Shown: positions 1-9,213, counted from the first letter of the stretch. The stretch: 45,976 bases of DNA from Planctomycetota bacterium (GCA_020426005.1 JAGQQW010000016.1:1-45976); one strand, 5' to 3'. Made by a program: numbers and translations. Notes: generated from the sequence alone by a model not told the origin.

Positions 1-291
1 TTCGGCGTCTTCGCGCGCGCGAAGCTCCTCGTAGATCCGCATCGGCGTCGGGGCCAGGTCCGTCGCGCGGAACGCCAGCGCCGAGAACACCAGGTCAAAC
101 CGGCTGCCCTTGGCCCCCACCACCAACGGCACCGTCTCCGCCCGCGCGCGCAGCCGCCCCTCGAACGCGCTCCCGATCCACCGGCTGGCGATCGGGATCG
201 ACACCAGAATCGCCAGGCACGCCGCCAGCACGCCCGTGCGCCCCCAGTGGTGCGCCGCGTGCCGAATCGCGAGCGTCGCAAGCCCTCTCAT
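1..291 (-). CDS. FtsX/MacB-type ABC transporter permease (partial, N-terminal part)
   Basis: Only the first 97 or so codons lie in the window; the gene runs off the left edge. The N-terminus has a basic start, one clear transmembrane segment (about residues 18-36, LAACLAILVSIPIAS) and then an extracytoplasmic stretch containing VVGAKGSRFDLV, which is typical of the periplasmic part of FtsX-like permeases. Its ATG overlaps the stop of the ATPase gene by four bases (ATGA), so the two are translationally coupled. It is expected to work as the membrane half of a lipoprotein- or substrate-export ABC transporter with the ATPase at 288-989. The substrate cannot be told from the sequence. Confidence 0.8.
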   Translation of the reverse strand, partial: MRGLATLAIRHAAHHWGRTGVLAACLAILVSIPIASRWIGSAFEGRLRARAETVPLVVGAKGSRFDLVFSALAFRATDLAPTPMRIYEELRAREDAE

Positions 292-989
292 GGCGCCGCC
301 CCCGCCAGGGTCGGCAACTCCACCACTCGGGCGAACCGATCCAGCAGCCCGTGATCGTGCGTGACGGCGAGCACCGTCGCGTTGCTCCCGGCGCTGGTCT
401 CGAGAATCAGGTCGATGATCGAGTGTGAACGCGCCGGATCCAGGTTCCCCGTCGGCTCGTCGCACACCACCAGCGCCGGCCGCGTCACCAGCGCCCGGCA
501 GATCGCCACCCGCTGCCGCTCTCCCTGAGAGAGTCGTCGCGGGCGTCGACCCAGGTATCGATGGATACCCGCTCGCGTGGTGATCGACTCGACGTGCGCA
601 ACGTCCGGCTTGCCGAGACCGCGACTCAGGAAGAACGGCAGCAACACGTTCTCGCGGACCGTCAGGTGTTCGAGCAGCTCGAACTCTTGGAAGATCAGTC
701 CGATCTCGCGGAGGCGGAGCTCGCGTCGCTCCCGGTCGGAGAGTCGGTCGGTGGCCCTTCCGTGGACGGTGACCCGACCCGACTCGGGGAGCAGGATGCC
801 CGCCATCAAGTGCAGGAGGGTGGTCTTGCCGGACCCGCTCGCGCCGATGATGCCGACCTTACGACCGCGATCGATGCGTAACGCGTCGATCTCGAGTCGG
901 TACTCACCGCCGGGGTACTCGAAGCGCAGTCCTTCGACCCGGATCGCCGGCGACTCCGGCAACGAGCCAGGATCAGGATTCGTCGGCAT
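288..989 (-). CDS. ABC transporter ATP-binding protein (LolD/MacB-like)
   Basis: A 233-residue cytoplasmic ATPase of the LolD/MacB/FtsE class. Visible motifs are Walker A GASGSGKTT near residue 45, a Q-loop FQEFELLE, the signature RLSQGERQRVAI, Walker B ALVVCDEPTGNLD and the switch His in AVTHDHG. The ATG at 989 was chosen because the family-like sequence (AIRVEGLRFEYPGGEY) begins about 16 residues later; the reading frame stays open upstream but that part is low-complexity antisense of the neighbouring repeat. It overlaps the permease start by four bases. The product should energise the FtsX-type permease; the exported substrate is unknown. Confidence 0.93.
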   Translation of the reverse strand: MPTNPDPGSLPESPAIRVEGLRFEYPGGEYRLEIDALRIDRGRKVGIIGASGSGKTTLLHLMAGILLPESGRVTVHGRATDRLSDRERRELRLREIGLIFQEFELLEHLTVRENVLLPFFLSRGLGKPDVAHVESITTRAGIHRYLGRRPRRLSQGERQRVAICRALVTRPALVVCDEPTGNLDPARSHSIIDLILETSAGSNATVLAVTHDHGLLDRFARVVELPTLAGAAP

Positions 990-1030
990 GGAGGCTCCCC
1001 CCTGTCCGAGTCCCTTCCGACGCGTGGCGA

Positions 1031-2419
1031 TCAGAGGGGCTCGTCGGTGTCCTTCTTGGGCGGCGCCGTGTCCTTCTTGGGCGGCGCCGTGTCCTTCGCG
1101 GCCTGGGCCGTGTCTTTCGCGGCCGGAGCCGTGTCCGGGTTCGAGGGTGCGCCGTCCCCACCCTCGATGCGCTTCTGGCTCTCGAGATCGACATCGACGA
1201 TGCGCCAACGGTCGGCGTCGCGGCGCAGTGTGTAGCGCGCCTGGTACTCGTTCGTTCGCCAGTGGCTGTGACCCCAGTGCACGACGGTGCCCGTCACCCG
1301 CCATCGGCATTCGACGCTGAAGGTGACCGGCTCATCTCCACCCTCGCTCGGGTCCTTCAGCTGGACATCGGCATCCACGATCTCGACCCCGCGCACCTTG
1401 GACATCGCGCCGCCCTCTTCCTGGACGACGAGACTCTGGTAGACCTCGTTGTAGACGGAGTCGAGGAGCCGGTCGTCGACACTGCGCGCGAGCGCATCGT
1501 AGATCTCGTCCTCGGTTCCGAAGTCGAAGGCGCGATAGACATTGGTGTGCAGCGCTTCGAAGATCGCACGTTCCTGCGCCTCGTCGGGGAGCACTTCGCG
1601 CGTGAACGGCACCGCGACATCGATCGACCGCAACGGGTAACACGCAGCGCCGACGATCACGGCTACGATCCCGCCACGCAACAAGACGCGCCTGCCTGCG
1701 TGCCCCCCAGCGACGAGCAGCGTCAGCAACGTGATCACGCCCCACGCAGCAACGACGAGCACGGTGACGACAGGGACGCGCATCGTCGGCCGCGCAGCAG
1801 GAGCGGGCACCCCGGCGAACTCCGCACGCCCGGCACTCGAGCGATTCCACGCGTAGACGGGCTCGTCGACGCGAAACGTCACACGATCCTCCTTGCCCTC
1901 CGCGAGCGTGCTCGCCGCGACGCTCACGGGAGGTGCCTGACCTTCGTCGGGATCGACCGCGAGATCGGGTGGAAACGACGCCCACCGCACCGTCAAGTCT
2001 TCGAAGGACGCAGCGGCGGCGTAGGCGAGCTGCAAACGAACCTTCGTCATCGCGCGCATGCCGAAGAGCGGAAAGAGCGGCAGGAGCCGCTGATCGGGTG
2101 GCTCGACGCCGAACCCGTCGTCGACCGGCTCGACGATCTTGCCGTCGATCGAGACCTCGTGCTTGGACTTGAAGTGCTCGAAGAGCGCCTCGTGGAGCGT
2201 TTCGTGTTCGACGGGGTCGAGACGATCGCGATTCTCGCGCAGCACCCCGACGACGAGGTCGGCGAACAGCAGGTTGACGGTGATCGTGATCTTGACGTCG
2301 CTGCGACCGATCGTGATCCGCACGTCCGCATCCGGGCCGTCTTGCGGATGGAGGTCTCTCGCGAGATCACCGGGCAGAAGTCCCCCGAGCACGAACGCCA
2401 CGAGCGCAAGCAAACGCAT
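1031..2419 (-). CDS. Secreted/membrane protein of unknown function, first gene of the ABC operon
   Basis: This is a 462-residue protein I do not recognise as a named family. It begins with a signal-like segment (MRLLALVAFVLGGLLPGDLA) and has a central extracytoplasmic region. Two hydrophobic stretches follow near residues 208-228 (VPVVTVLVVAAWGVITLLTLLVAGG is the core) and 235-250, and then a C-terminal soluble domain with the look of an NTF2/Tim44-like fold (ECRWRVTG, TNEYQARYTLRRDADRWRIVDVD). The tail is a heptad-length repeat ending in KDT, encoded by 21-bp tandem DNA repeats. It ends 41 bases before the ABC ATPase on the same strand, so it probably belongs to the transporter operon as an envelope accessory component. 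That role is inferred from position only. Confidence 0.75.
   Translation of the reverse strand: MRLLALVAFVLGGLLPGDLARDLHPQDGPDADVRITIGRSDVKITITVNLLFADLVVGVLRENRDRLDPVEHETLHEALFEHFKSKHEVSIDGKIVEPVDDGFGVEPPDQRLLPLFPLFGMRAMTKVRLQLAYAAAASFEDLTVRWASFPPDLAVDPDEGQAPPVSVAASTLAEGKEDRVTFRVDEPVYAWNRSSAGRAEFAGVPAPAARPTMRVPVVTVLVVAAWGVITLLTLLVAGGHAGRRVLLRGGIVAVIVGAACYPLRSIDVAVPFTREVLPDEAQERAIFEALHTNVYRAFDFGTEDEIYDALARSVDDRLLDSVYNEVYQSLVVQEEGGAMSKVRGVEIVDADVQLKDPSEGGDEPVTFSVECRWRVTGTVVHWGHSHWRTNEYQARYTLRRDADRWRIVDVDLESQKRIEGGDGAPSNPDTAPAAKDTAQAAKDTAPPKKDTAPPKKDTDEPL
1047..1130. repeat. Four tandem 21-bp repeats in the 3' end of the 1031-2419 gene
   Basis: Four consecutive 21-bp units starting at 1047, 1068, 1089 and 1110 all begin gtgtc(c/t)ttc; a fifth partial unit starts at 1131. 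The first two are identical. They encode seven-residue units of the type APPKKDT and AQAAKDT. The period is a multiple of three, so unit gain or loss would keep the frame. Confidence 0.9.
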
Positions 2420-2514
2420 GGGGGCAGGATACGCGCCCCGCCTGGCGCTATCTTGGTTCGCCTACGACTTTCAAGACGCACGGCGCTCCGCGTCGCTACT
2501 CGGCAACGGATCCA

Positions 2515-4425
2515 ATGACCACGAGCCTACGAACGATCCCCATCCTCCTCGCGGCAATCTGTCCACAGACGGTCGCCCAGGCACAATCGAAAGCGCCCCG
2601 CATCCACGAGATGCTCGAGTCCTTGGGCGAGGACGTCCGGACGTACGACAGTCACGTGACGACACTCGCCAATCCGTTCCTCCAGGGACGGTTACCCGGT
2701 ACACGCGGCATGGAGATCGCCAAGGAGTACGTCGAATACTGGCTCCGGCGCGCGGGCGCCGAGCCTGCGTTCGAGGTCGATGGAACCGCGAGCTGGCGCC
2801 AGACGTTCTTGCTCGGACAGAAGAGCACGATCATCAAGAGCGCGGCGCTCACCGCGGGTGACGTGCAGCTCACGGACGGCAAGGACTTCGTCCTGACGGG
2901 ACTCGGTGCCGCAGCGGGCGTCGACCTCGACGCCGAACTCGTCTTCTGCGGTTACGGCATCCAGGGTGGCAAAGACGCCTACACGAGCTTTCCCGAAGAC
3001 ACGGATCTCAAGGGAAAGATCGCGCTCGTCCTGCGCTTCGAACCGATGGACGAACAGGGCAAGAGCAAGTGGTCGACGCGCGGATGGTCGGCAAGCGCCG
3101 GCTTGCAGCAGAAGCTCGAAGCCTGCAACAAGCGCGGCGCAGCGGCGATCCTGCTCGTCAACACGGCGGGTGCCGACGATCCGCGCACGAAGCAACTCTA
3201 CGAGCCGGGAGGCGGCGGTAGCCGTGCCGCATCGGTTCCGGTGTTCCAACTGACGCCAGATGCGGCCGCGCGCTTCGTCGACGCAGCATCGGGTGGCTCC
3301 GAGTCCCTGGCGGCCTGGACCGCGAAGGCCAATGCGGGCACCGCGATGGGAAGCCTCGGCAAAGCCCACGTCGAAGCCGATCTCGTGCGCGAACGCCTTC
3401 CGGGTGAGAACGTCGGTGGCGTCGTTCGCGGACGTGGCGGTCTCGCGAGCGAATGGGTCGTGCTCGGCGCACACCTCGACCACCTCGGCTATGGCAGCTT
3501 CGGCTCACGCCGCGGTGCCGGCCAGCTCCACCCGGGTGCCGACGACAACGCCTCGGGCACTGCCGGGATGCTGATGATCGCCGATGCCTATCGTCGCTGG
3601 GCGAGCCTGCTTCCGCAGGACGTTCCGCTGCGCAACGTGCTCTTCATCGCGTTCAGTGGCGAAGAGTCGGGCCTCGTCGGTTCGCGACACTACGTCAAAG
3701 AACCGATCGCGCCGCTCGACAAGCATGCGCTCATGATCAACTTCGACATGATCGGGCGCATGAAGGACGAGCGCTTGTCGGTCTCCGGCACGCGGAGCGC
3801 AGCTGGCATGGAAGAATGGCTCGACCCGATCCTCGAAGCGAGCGACCTGACGATCGTCGTGAACGCACTCGGGTTCGGCGGCAGCGATCACCAGGCGTTC
3901 CTCGCGAAGCGCGTGCCCTATCTCTTCTCGATCATTGCCGACTTCCACGACGACTATCACACCCCGGACGATGTCTCGTGGAAGATCGACCGCGAAGGCG
4001 CCGTGAAGGCCGTGCATCTCTACACCAAGATCGTCGAGGCCGCCGCGATGCGCAGCGAGCCGTTCGTGTGGCAGGCCCGTCAACCGCGTCGCACGAAGCC
4101 GGATGGCGATGCGGACAGTAGCGCCCCCACCGCGTCGCGCGCCTCGATGAAGGTGCGCTTCGGCATCAAGCCCGGCAACTACGAGGATGATGCGGACGGT
4201 GTCCAGGTCGATGGGGTCACTCCAGACACACCCGCCGAGAAGGGCGGAGTGCAGGAAGGCGATCGCATCATCTCATGGAACGGCGAGAAGGTCGGCGACA
4301 TCCGCGACTGGATGACGAAGCTGATGAAGCACGACCCGGGTGACAAGGTCAAAGTCGGCGTCCTCCGCAAAGGCAAGATTGTCGAACTCGTCGTCGAACT
4401 CGAAGCCCCGAACACGGGCCGCTGA
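2515..4425 (+). CDS. Secreted M28-family metallopeptidase with PA and PDZ domains
   Basis: A 636-residue exported zinc aminopeptidase/carboxypeptidase-like enzyme. A signal peptide (residues 1-24, ending AQAQ) is followed by a PA insert (about 125-270) and the M28 catalytic core (about 295-510). A PDZ domain (about 545-630, with VTPDTPAEKGGVQEGD) ends the protein. The two-zinc ligand set is intact: H320 in GAHLDHLG, D343 in GADDNASGT, E383/E384 in SGEESG, D411 in NFDMIG and H482 in YHTPDD. The PDZ domain probably recruits protein or peptide substrates or controls assembly. The gene stands alone and is divergent from the ABC operon; its stop is 18 bases from the convergent DUF4394 gene. Confidence 0.93.
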   Translation: MTTSLRTIPILLAAICPQTVAQAQSKAPRIHEMLESLGEDVRTYDSHVTTLANPFLQGRLPGTRGMEIAKEYVEYWLRRAGAEPAFEVDGTASWRQTFLLGQKSTIIKSAALTAGDVQLTDGKDFVLTGLGAAAGVDLDAELVFCGYGIQGGKDAYTSFPEDTDLKGKIALVLRFEPMDEQGKSKWSTRGWSASAGLQQKLEACNKRGAAAILLVNTAGADDPRTKQLYEPGGGGSRAASVPVFQLTPDAAARFVDAASGGSESLAAWTAKANAGTAMGSLGKAHVEADLVRERLPGENVGGVVRGRGGLASEWVVLGAHLDHLGYGSFGSRRGAGQLHPGADDNASGTAGMLMIADAYRRWASLLPQDVPLRNVLFIAFSGEESGLVGSRHYVKEPIAPLDKHALMINFDMIGRMKDERLSVSGTRSAAGMEEWLDPILEASDLTIVVNALGFGGSDHQAFLAKRVPYLFSIIADFHDDYHTPDDVSWKIDREGAVKAVHLYTKIVEAAAMRSEPFVWQARQPRRTKPDGDADSSAPTASRASMKVRFGIKPGNYEDDADGVQVDGVTPDTPAEKGGVQEGDRIISWNGEKVGDIRDWMTKLMKHDPGDKVKVGVLRKGKIVELVVELEAPNTGR

Positions 4426-4443
4426 GCCCTCCGCGCAGACCGT

Positions 4444-5664
4444 TCACTTCAGAATCGTGAATTTGACGGCGTTGGAGCCGGAAGCGGCGATGACCGAACA
4501 GCGATCCGCCCAGAGGAACTGCGCGTAGAGCGTGAGTCCGACGAGCCCGGCGTCGTTCGGGATCGGCAAGCCGGCACGCGTGCCACCCCCATTGTCGGAA
4601 GCGACCGGGAGCCACAACGTCGCCGGATCGAACGGATCGATGTTGAGGTTCAGCACGCCGAGGAACAGGACGGGTGGCTCCGCGCTCTTGATGCCGAGCA
4701 CGAGACGCCCGAACGTCGAGGGCAAGGTGTTGGCCTCCGTGATCGCGAAGCTCGCATTGCCGAGTGTCGGACTTCCCGTCACGCCGACGCGCGGGTTCCC
4801 GAGGCAACCCGGCGTCGCGACGCCGTAGAACTTGACGCCAGGCATCGTCACTGCACTGAAGCCGGTCACGGGAGCCTGCACCGGGAGGATCGACAAGAAG
4901 GTGGTTGTGCCGTTGGTGAGGTCCACTTCGAACAGCGCGCTGCTCGAGACGTTCTGGCCGGGCGACGTGACGACCAGGTAGCCCTTGTCGTCGGTTCCGG
5001 CGACATCGAACGCCACGTTCTCACCGACGTTGATTCCGAGCGAGCCCACGGTGTTGAGCACACCTGCGTTGGGTGGATCTTGGCGAACGAGCGTATCGAA
5101 GTTGCTGTCGATCCCGTAGAGCACGGTCGTCGTGGCGTTCGCGCGCGAGTTCGTGTACGCGCTGGCGACGATGTTGGGGTTCAAGCCGAACTTCGCATCA
5201 CTTGCAGCGTAGGCGAGAGTTCCATCGACCGCGACGACCGCGCCGGTGTCCGGATGTGCTCGCAGGTCCTGATCGGCATTGGATGTGATCCGAATGCGGT
5301 CGACGGTCGGATTGAAATCGAAACCGAAGCTCGTGCCGTTGAGCGCCGGCGAGAGCGCGGAAATGGCCGCGGTGGCGACGCCGTTCGTCACGTCGATCCT
5401 GTAGATGCGATGGCTGCTACCGAGTGCGTAGAGCACCGGCTGATTCGCAACGGATGCCGGTCGGAAGTCGATACCCAGGATCTTTTCGTCCTTGGCAAGA
5501 CCGGTGATCAGCGAGTCACTGACGGCACGTCCCGGCAAACCGACATTGACACGCACGAGGTGCATGTCTTCGGTCGTGAGAAAGAAGTCTTGTGCGAACG
5601 CGGTCGGCGATGCGACCGACACCAATGCGGTGAGGGAACAGGCGAGAGTCTTGGAAGTCTTCAT
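4444..5664 (-). CDS. Secreted DUF4394 protein with C-terminal planctomycete-type domain
   Basis: A 406-residue exported protein. The signal peptide is residues 1-24 (MKTSKTLACSLTALVSVASP, then TAFAQ). The next 260 residues match the DUF4394 pattern, a beta-propeller-like protein that pairs with sigma/anti-sigma genes in other bacteria (VLYALGSSHRIYRID, FDFNPTVDRIRITSNADQDLRAHPDTG, LYGIDSNFDTLVRQ). The last 130 residues are a separate beta-rich domain with GLPIPNDAGLVGLTLYAQF, which recurs in other secreted proteins of this window. The ATG at 5664 overlaps the upstream gene by ATGA. The gene is last in the run that begins with the ECF sigma factor at 10442, suggesting it is part of that regulon. 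Its molecular function is unknown. Confidence 0.85.
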   Translation of the reverse strand: MKTSKTLACSLTALVSVASPTAFAQDFFLTTEDMHLVRVNVGLPGRAVSDSLITGLAKDEKILGIDFRPASVANQPVLYALGSSHRIYRIDVTNGVATAAISALSPALNGTSFGFDFNPTVDRIRITSNADQDLRAHPDTGAVVAVDGTLAYAASDAKFGLNPNIVASAYTNSRANATTTVLYGIDSNFDTLVRQDPPNAGVLNTVGSLGINVGENVAFDVAGTDDKGYLVVTSPGQNVSSSALFEVDLTNGTTTFLSILPVQAPVTGFSAVTMPGVKFYGVATPGCLGNPRVGVTGSPTLGNASFAITEANTLPSTFGRLVLGIKSAEPPVLFLGVLNLNIDPFDPATLWLPVASDNGGGTRAGLPIPNDAGLVGLTLYAQFLWADRCSVIAASGSNAVKFTILK

Positions 5665-6347
5665 GTGCGTTCGTGGAGGAAAGGGAGTGTGGAGTCGAAG
5701 TGCCGAGGCACACGACGCGTGGTGCGCGGCACCAAGAGGAGTCGGCAGAAGAACAGGGTGAGAACGACGCCCGGCAAGGCGCCGAAGTAGATCCACCAGT
5801 GCGCGGATGTCGGCACGGCAGACGACGTCGTGAGGGACCCGAGCGAAAGCTCGCACGTCGGGTGTCCGGCATCGAGCAGGGAGCTTCGTTGCTCTCGAGC
5901 ACCCTCCAAGGTGGACACGACCACTCGATGCCCACGCGGCAGCTCATCGAAGATCCGAGCTTCGATCGGCACGCGGTCGACGTTCGCGGTGAGCGCGAAG
6001 CGACCGACGAACACGAAGACCGAATCACTCGGCTCGAATCGAATCGACCAGGACTCGGCGCTCCGACGATCGATCTCGAGGGTTCGTGCCGTCCACGAGC
6101 GAAGGTTCTCGAGCTGGAGCGCGCGATCCTCGTCCGCGAGCGTCGGATCGATGGACACGGCCAAGCTCTCTTCGTGTACGGACCAAGAGACGTCGAGCAA
6201 CGCCGGCGTAGCAGCGTTGCGTCGAACCTCGAGCGTACTGATCCCAGGGTCGTGTGGTGGCACAGCTCGTGCTGTGACGCAAAGCAGCGTACCGAACAGC
6301 GAAGGCATCAGCGCTGTAGCGCCCGACATCGAGTGACGAAGGGTCAT
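5661..6347 (-). CDS. Membrane-anchored protein resembling the ectodomain of HupE/UreJ-type proteins
   Basis: A 228-residue protein with an N-terminal signal peptide (to about residue 28). An extracytoplasmic domain begins with PHDPGISTLEVRR, then LLDVSWSVHEESLAVSIDP, and a single C-terminal transmembrane segment follows (about 187-208, IYFGALPGVVLTLFFCRLLL) with a short basic tail. The ectodomain resembles the N-terminal domain of HupE/UreJ_2 proteins, which carry 6-7 further membrane helices; those are absent here. ATG at 6347 was chosen; an in-frame TTG at 6371 would overlap the upstream stop. Its stop overlaps the DUF4394 start (ATGA). The family assignment is from pattern memory and is tentative. 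A role as envelope partner of the DUF4331/DUF4394 proteins is inferred from context. Confidence 0.6.
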   Translation of the reverse strand: MTLRHSMSGATALMPSLFGTLLCVTARAVPPHDPGISTLEVRRNAATPALLDVSWSVHEESLAVSIDPTLADEDRALQLENLRSWTARTLEIDRRSAESWSIRFEPSDSVFVFVGRFALTANVDRVPIEARIFDELPRGHRVVVSTLEGAREQRSSLLDAGHPTCELSLGSLTTSSAVPTSAHWWIYFGALPGVVLTLFFCRLLLVPRTTRRVPRHFDSTLPFLHERT

Positions 6348-6367
6348 GGTGCGAGTTGCCAGGCAAC

Positions 6368-7810
6368 TCAATCGTGACGGTGATTGCGACCGTTGTGCGG
6401 CACGCCGCCGTACGGGAAGACCTTGTTGTAGACCGCATCGTTGGCGTCCACGTTGTCGCCCGCCAAGCGGATGACCGGAGGACTCGTTCGGAGATCGCTG
6501 ATGACCGCCGAGACACCGATGTCGATGACGTCGTCACCGAACCTCCTGCCGTTGGGCCAGCCGCTCGGCACTTGCCCCTGAGCGAGCGCGCTGTAGCTCG
6601 TGTCGCCACCGAAGATCGAGAGTCGCGAATAGCCCGGGTCGTCCGGGGTCGTAACGTGGTTCGGTCCACCACCCGCAAGTGGCACCGGATTCGTCGAGAG
6701 GTCGACCTTGATCAGGTCAGGAATGAAGATGCCGACGAGATCCGAACGGTTGGTCTCGATTCCCGGTATCGGGTTGCCCTTGAAGACGATCGCATTGAGC
6801 AGTTTCGCGAGTTCCGGGCTATCGGCGTATTTCTTGAAAACGAGTGGATCGTCACTCGGCGGGCAACGGTTGTAGAGATCCTTGTCGGCGATCGCGACGA
6901 ACGCTTCACAGAACAGCGGGTTGCCCTGACGACCGATCTGGACCCAATCACCGACTTCGATGTCACCGAGTGACTTGATGCGAACCGTAAACGTCTTGCG
7001 GTACGTCGTTGCCCAAACCCCGACCTGTTGCATGTCACCGCCGAGCTGTGCCATCGGCACCGACAGATTGATCGTGTGGACGTTGAAGCCGCGTTGAGAG
7101 TCACGCGCCGCTCCCTTGCCCCGCAGCTGTAGCAGGTCGAACACGGCTTGAATGTCCCCGTAGAACCCGTCTTCGCGTTGACCACACCAGCTGTAGTGAC
7201 CGGTCGCGAGTGATGCCACAGTCTGGCTCGTGTATTTGTCGAGCTTCGTGGCGCTATCGACGCCGATCTTGGCGAGGCCTTCGCCTCGAGCCGTGTTGTA
7301 CTCGGGGGTCGCGATGCCTTGATTGTTGGGGGGAACCACACCCGACCCGAGCCTCACGACACCACTCGAGGACACACGCGTCACCGCGTACCGCTGCGTG
7401 CGATTCTGATTCGCATCGTCGACGTCTTTGATGACCCCGAGATAGGACTGCAGGATCGTGCCCTTCGTCTTGTACGACGTCTGGAACTCGAAGAAGTAGC
7501 TGATCGTCGGCACGCCGCGTGCCACGTCCTTGCCGGTAGCGACGTGCAACGCGTAGAGGACGCGATCGTCGAAGTCATACTTGTTCGGACCGATTCCCGG
7601 ATCCTCGAACGGATAGACCGAGACCGCCATCTGCAAGGCCTTCTGACCCGCAGGATCCTTGCCGACGAACGCATAGACGTCTGTCGTATTCGCGGCGTCG
7701 TCGAGCGTGATCAACGGCGCGTCCATGTGGCTCGACGCCATGGCCGGAGCGGCCAGCGTCGCGAGGGTCACGATCAGACCCGTGAACTTGGTCGTGTGCA
7801 TCGAGAGCAT
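6368..7810 (-). CDS. Secreted DUF4331 protein
   Basis: A 480-residue exported protein of the DUF4331 family. After a signal peptide (to about residue 21, ending AMAS) comes the family's characteristic opening SSHMDAPLITLDDAANTTDVYAF. The family motif is more usually SSHREAPL, so Arg-Glu is replaced by Met-Asp here. Length is usual for the family, and the C-terminus NHRHD is His-rich. ATG at 7810 was chosen because GGAG sits six bases upstream; the ATG at 7816 would have no spacing from it. It lies 14 bases after the TPR lipoprotein gene and 20 bases before the HupE-like gene. Biochemical function is unknown; the neighbourhood of an ECF sigma factor suggests a stress-induced envelope protein. 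Confidence 0.9.
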   Translation of the reverse strand: MLSMHTTKFTGLIVTLATLAAPAMASSHMDAPLITLDDAANTTDVYAFVGKDPAGQKALQMAVSVYPFEDPGIGPNKYDFDDRVLYALHVATGKDVARGVPTISYFFEFQTSYKTKGTILQSYLGVIKDVDDANQNRTQRYAVTRVSSSGVVRLGSGVVPPNNQGIATPEYNTARGEGLAKIGVDSATKLDKYTSQTVASLATGHYSWCGQREDGFYGDIQAVFDLLQLRGKGAARDSQRGFNVHTINLSVPMAQLGGDMQQVGVWATTYRKTFTVRIKSLGDIEVGDWVQIGRQGNPLFCEAFVAIADKDLYNRCPPSDDPLVFKKYADSPELAKLLNAIVFKGNPIPGIETNRSDLVGIFIPDLIKVDLSTNPVPLAGGGPNHVTTPDDPGYSRLSIFGGDTSYSALAQGQVPSGWPNGRRFGDDVIDIGVSAVISDLRTSPPVIRLAGDNVDANDAVYNKVFPYGGVPHNGRNHRHD

Positions 7811-7824
7811 CGTCATCTCCTGGA

Positions 7825-9135
7825 TCAAGAGTCGCCGAACGACTTCCGCAGAAGGGTCCGTTCGGACGGGAACAACACGTGCTGCACCGCCCGCGCACGC
7901 GTGACCAGGTCCTGGACCCCGTCCGGCGATGCGTTGGCTGCTCGTGCCACGAGTGCAGCGTGAAGCAGGAGGCGTGCGTCCGGATTTCCCGTCGCGAGTA
8001 CCTCCTGCGACAGGGTCCATGCCTCCGCATGGTTACCGCGGCGACTGAGCGCGAACGCCATCGCACTCTTCGTCATCGCGTCACACCGTTGTTCGAGTTC
8101 GCGCTCCAGGAGGCCATGTGCATCGTCGAGTCGCCGATCGCGAGTCGTCAGGTAGAGCGCGAATGTGCGTGGGTCGTCTCTCGACCCGCTCGACTCGAGG
8201 GATGACTCGACGCTGCGAGCTCCCGACTCGTCGCCCGATGCTCGGAGCGTATCGGCGAGCGCCCATCGGTACTCGGGAAGCGGTGCGTACTCGACAGCTC
8301 GTTCCAAGTCGGCGATCGCGTCACGCGTGCGGCCCAGTTCGTTCGCGATCGCGGCACGCACGAGTAGAGCGCCAGGAGACGCCTCGAACGTGGACAGTGC
8401 TTCGGAGGCGCATTTGCGCGCTCGCTCGAGATCGTGACGATGGAACGCGAGGCGGGCGAGTCCGGTCAACGCCCACGCGAGCGCCTCGGGTGCCCGTCGA
8501 CTACCGGCGGCGACGGCATTCTCGAACAACACGAGAGCGCCGTCGATATCGCCGGCGAGCCAGCGCACATGACCCGCTCGCACGTACGACTGAAGGCATG
8601 GACGCAAGTCGAGCATGCGCTGATACGCCTCCGACGCTTCGACGACCGCGCCGCGATCCACGAGCACATCGCCGAGAAGCCCCCAGTCGAACGGGTTGCC
8701 TCGCATTCCGATGAGCTCACGAGCGATACGCTCGGCATCGACGAACTCGTGCATGCTTTGTGCTGCGTGCCCACGGATCAATAGCCCGGCGGGACGAGAC
8801 TCGCCAGCGAGGCACAACGCGTTGCCGCACGCGCGAGCGATGCGATAGAAGCCGTCGTCGTGCGCTTCACGCGCCTTGGCGACGAACCTCCAAGCGAGCT
8901 TCTCGACAAGGACGTCGGCACGCCCCGAAGACGCGATATCCGATTCGATGCGAGTTTGTAGATCGCGAATGTCGGCATCGAGAGCGGATTCTCCACGATG
9001 CTCGATCAGCGCAAGGCTCAGCGCTTCGCGCAGGCGGGACGGCTTACTCGAGTTCGCCGCACCTACCGCATCGAAATCGCACGCAACGAGCGAGAGCGTG
9101 CACGTCAGGAGGGCGATCCGGTTGCGTGTCTGCAT
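7825..9135 (-). CDS. TPR-repeat protein, probable lipoprotein
   Basis: A 436-residue protein with a short N-terminal hydrophobic segment ending in LSLVAC, a plausible lipobox with Cys near residue 19. Helical repeats of TPR type follow from about residue 90 to 420 (examples: AGHVRWLAGDIDGALVLFENAV, IANELGRTRDAIADLERAVEYAP). ATG at 9135 is preferred over an in-frame GTG at 9147. It sits between the anti-sigma gene and the DUF4331 gene, 14 bases from the latter. I recall TPR proteins next to DUF4331 proteins in other bacteria, so the two may form a functional pair in the envelope; this is context inference. Confidence 0.85.
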   Translation of the reverse strand: MQTRNRIALLTCTLSLVACDFDAVGAANSSKPSRLREALSLALIEHRGESALDADIRDLQTRIESDIASSGRADVLVEKLAWRFVAKAREAHDDGFYRIARACGNALCLAGESRPAGLLIRGHAAQSMHEFVDAERIARELIGMRGNPFDWGLLGDVLVDRGAVVEASEAYQRMLDLRPCLQSYVRAGHVRWLAGDIDGALVLFENAVAAGSRRAPEALAWALTGLARLAFHRHDLERARKCASEALSTFEASPGALLVRAAIANELGRTRDAIADLERAVEYAPLPEYRWALADTLRASGDESGARSVESSLESSGSRDDPRTFALYLTTRDRRLDDAHGLLERELEQRCDAMTKSAMAFALSRRGNHAEAWTLSQEVLATGNPDARLLLHAALVARAANASPDGVQDLVTRARAVQHVLFPSERTLLRKSFGDS

Positions 9136-9213
9136 CACGCAGAGCACTACGTTCCGAGCCGTAATGCGGATTCAAGTTCGCCTCGAGCAGCGTGCCATCA
9201 CGCTGCGATGGAA

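Noticed and set aside
7821..7826. TGATCC (minus strand) as a possible -35 element of the RpoE/ChrR promoter type before the DUF4331 gene
   Set aside because: With the known 18-base spacing the -10 element would fall inside the coding sequence, and the hexamer overlaps the ribosome-binding site. Likely chance.
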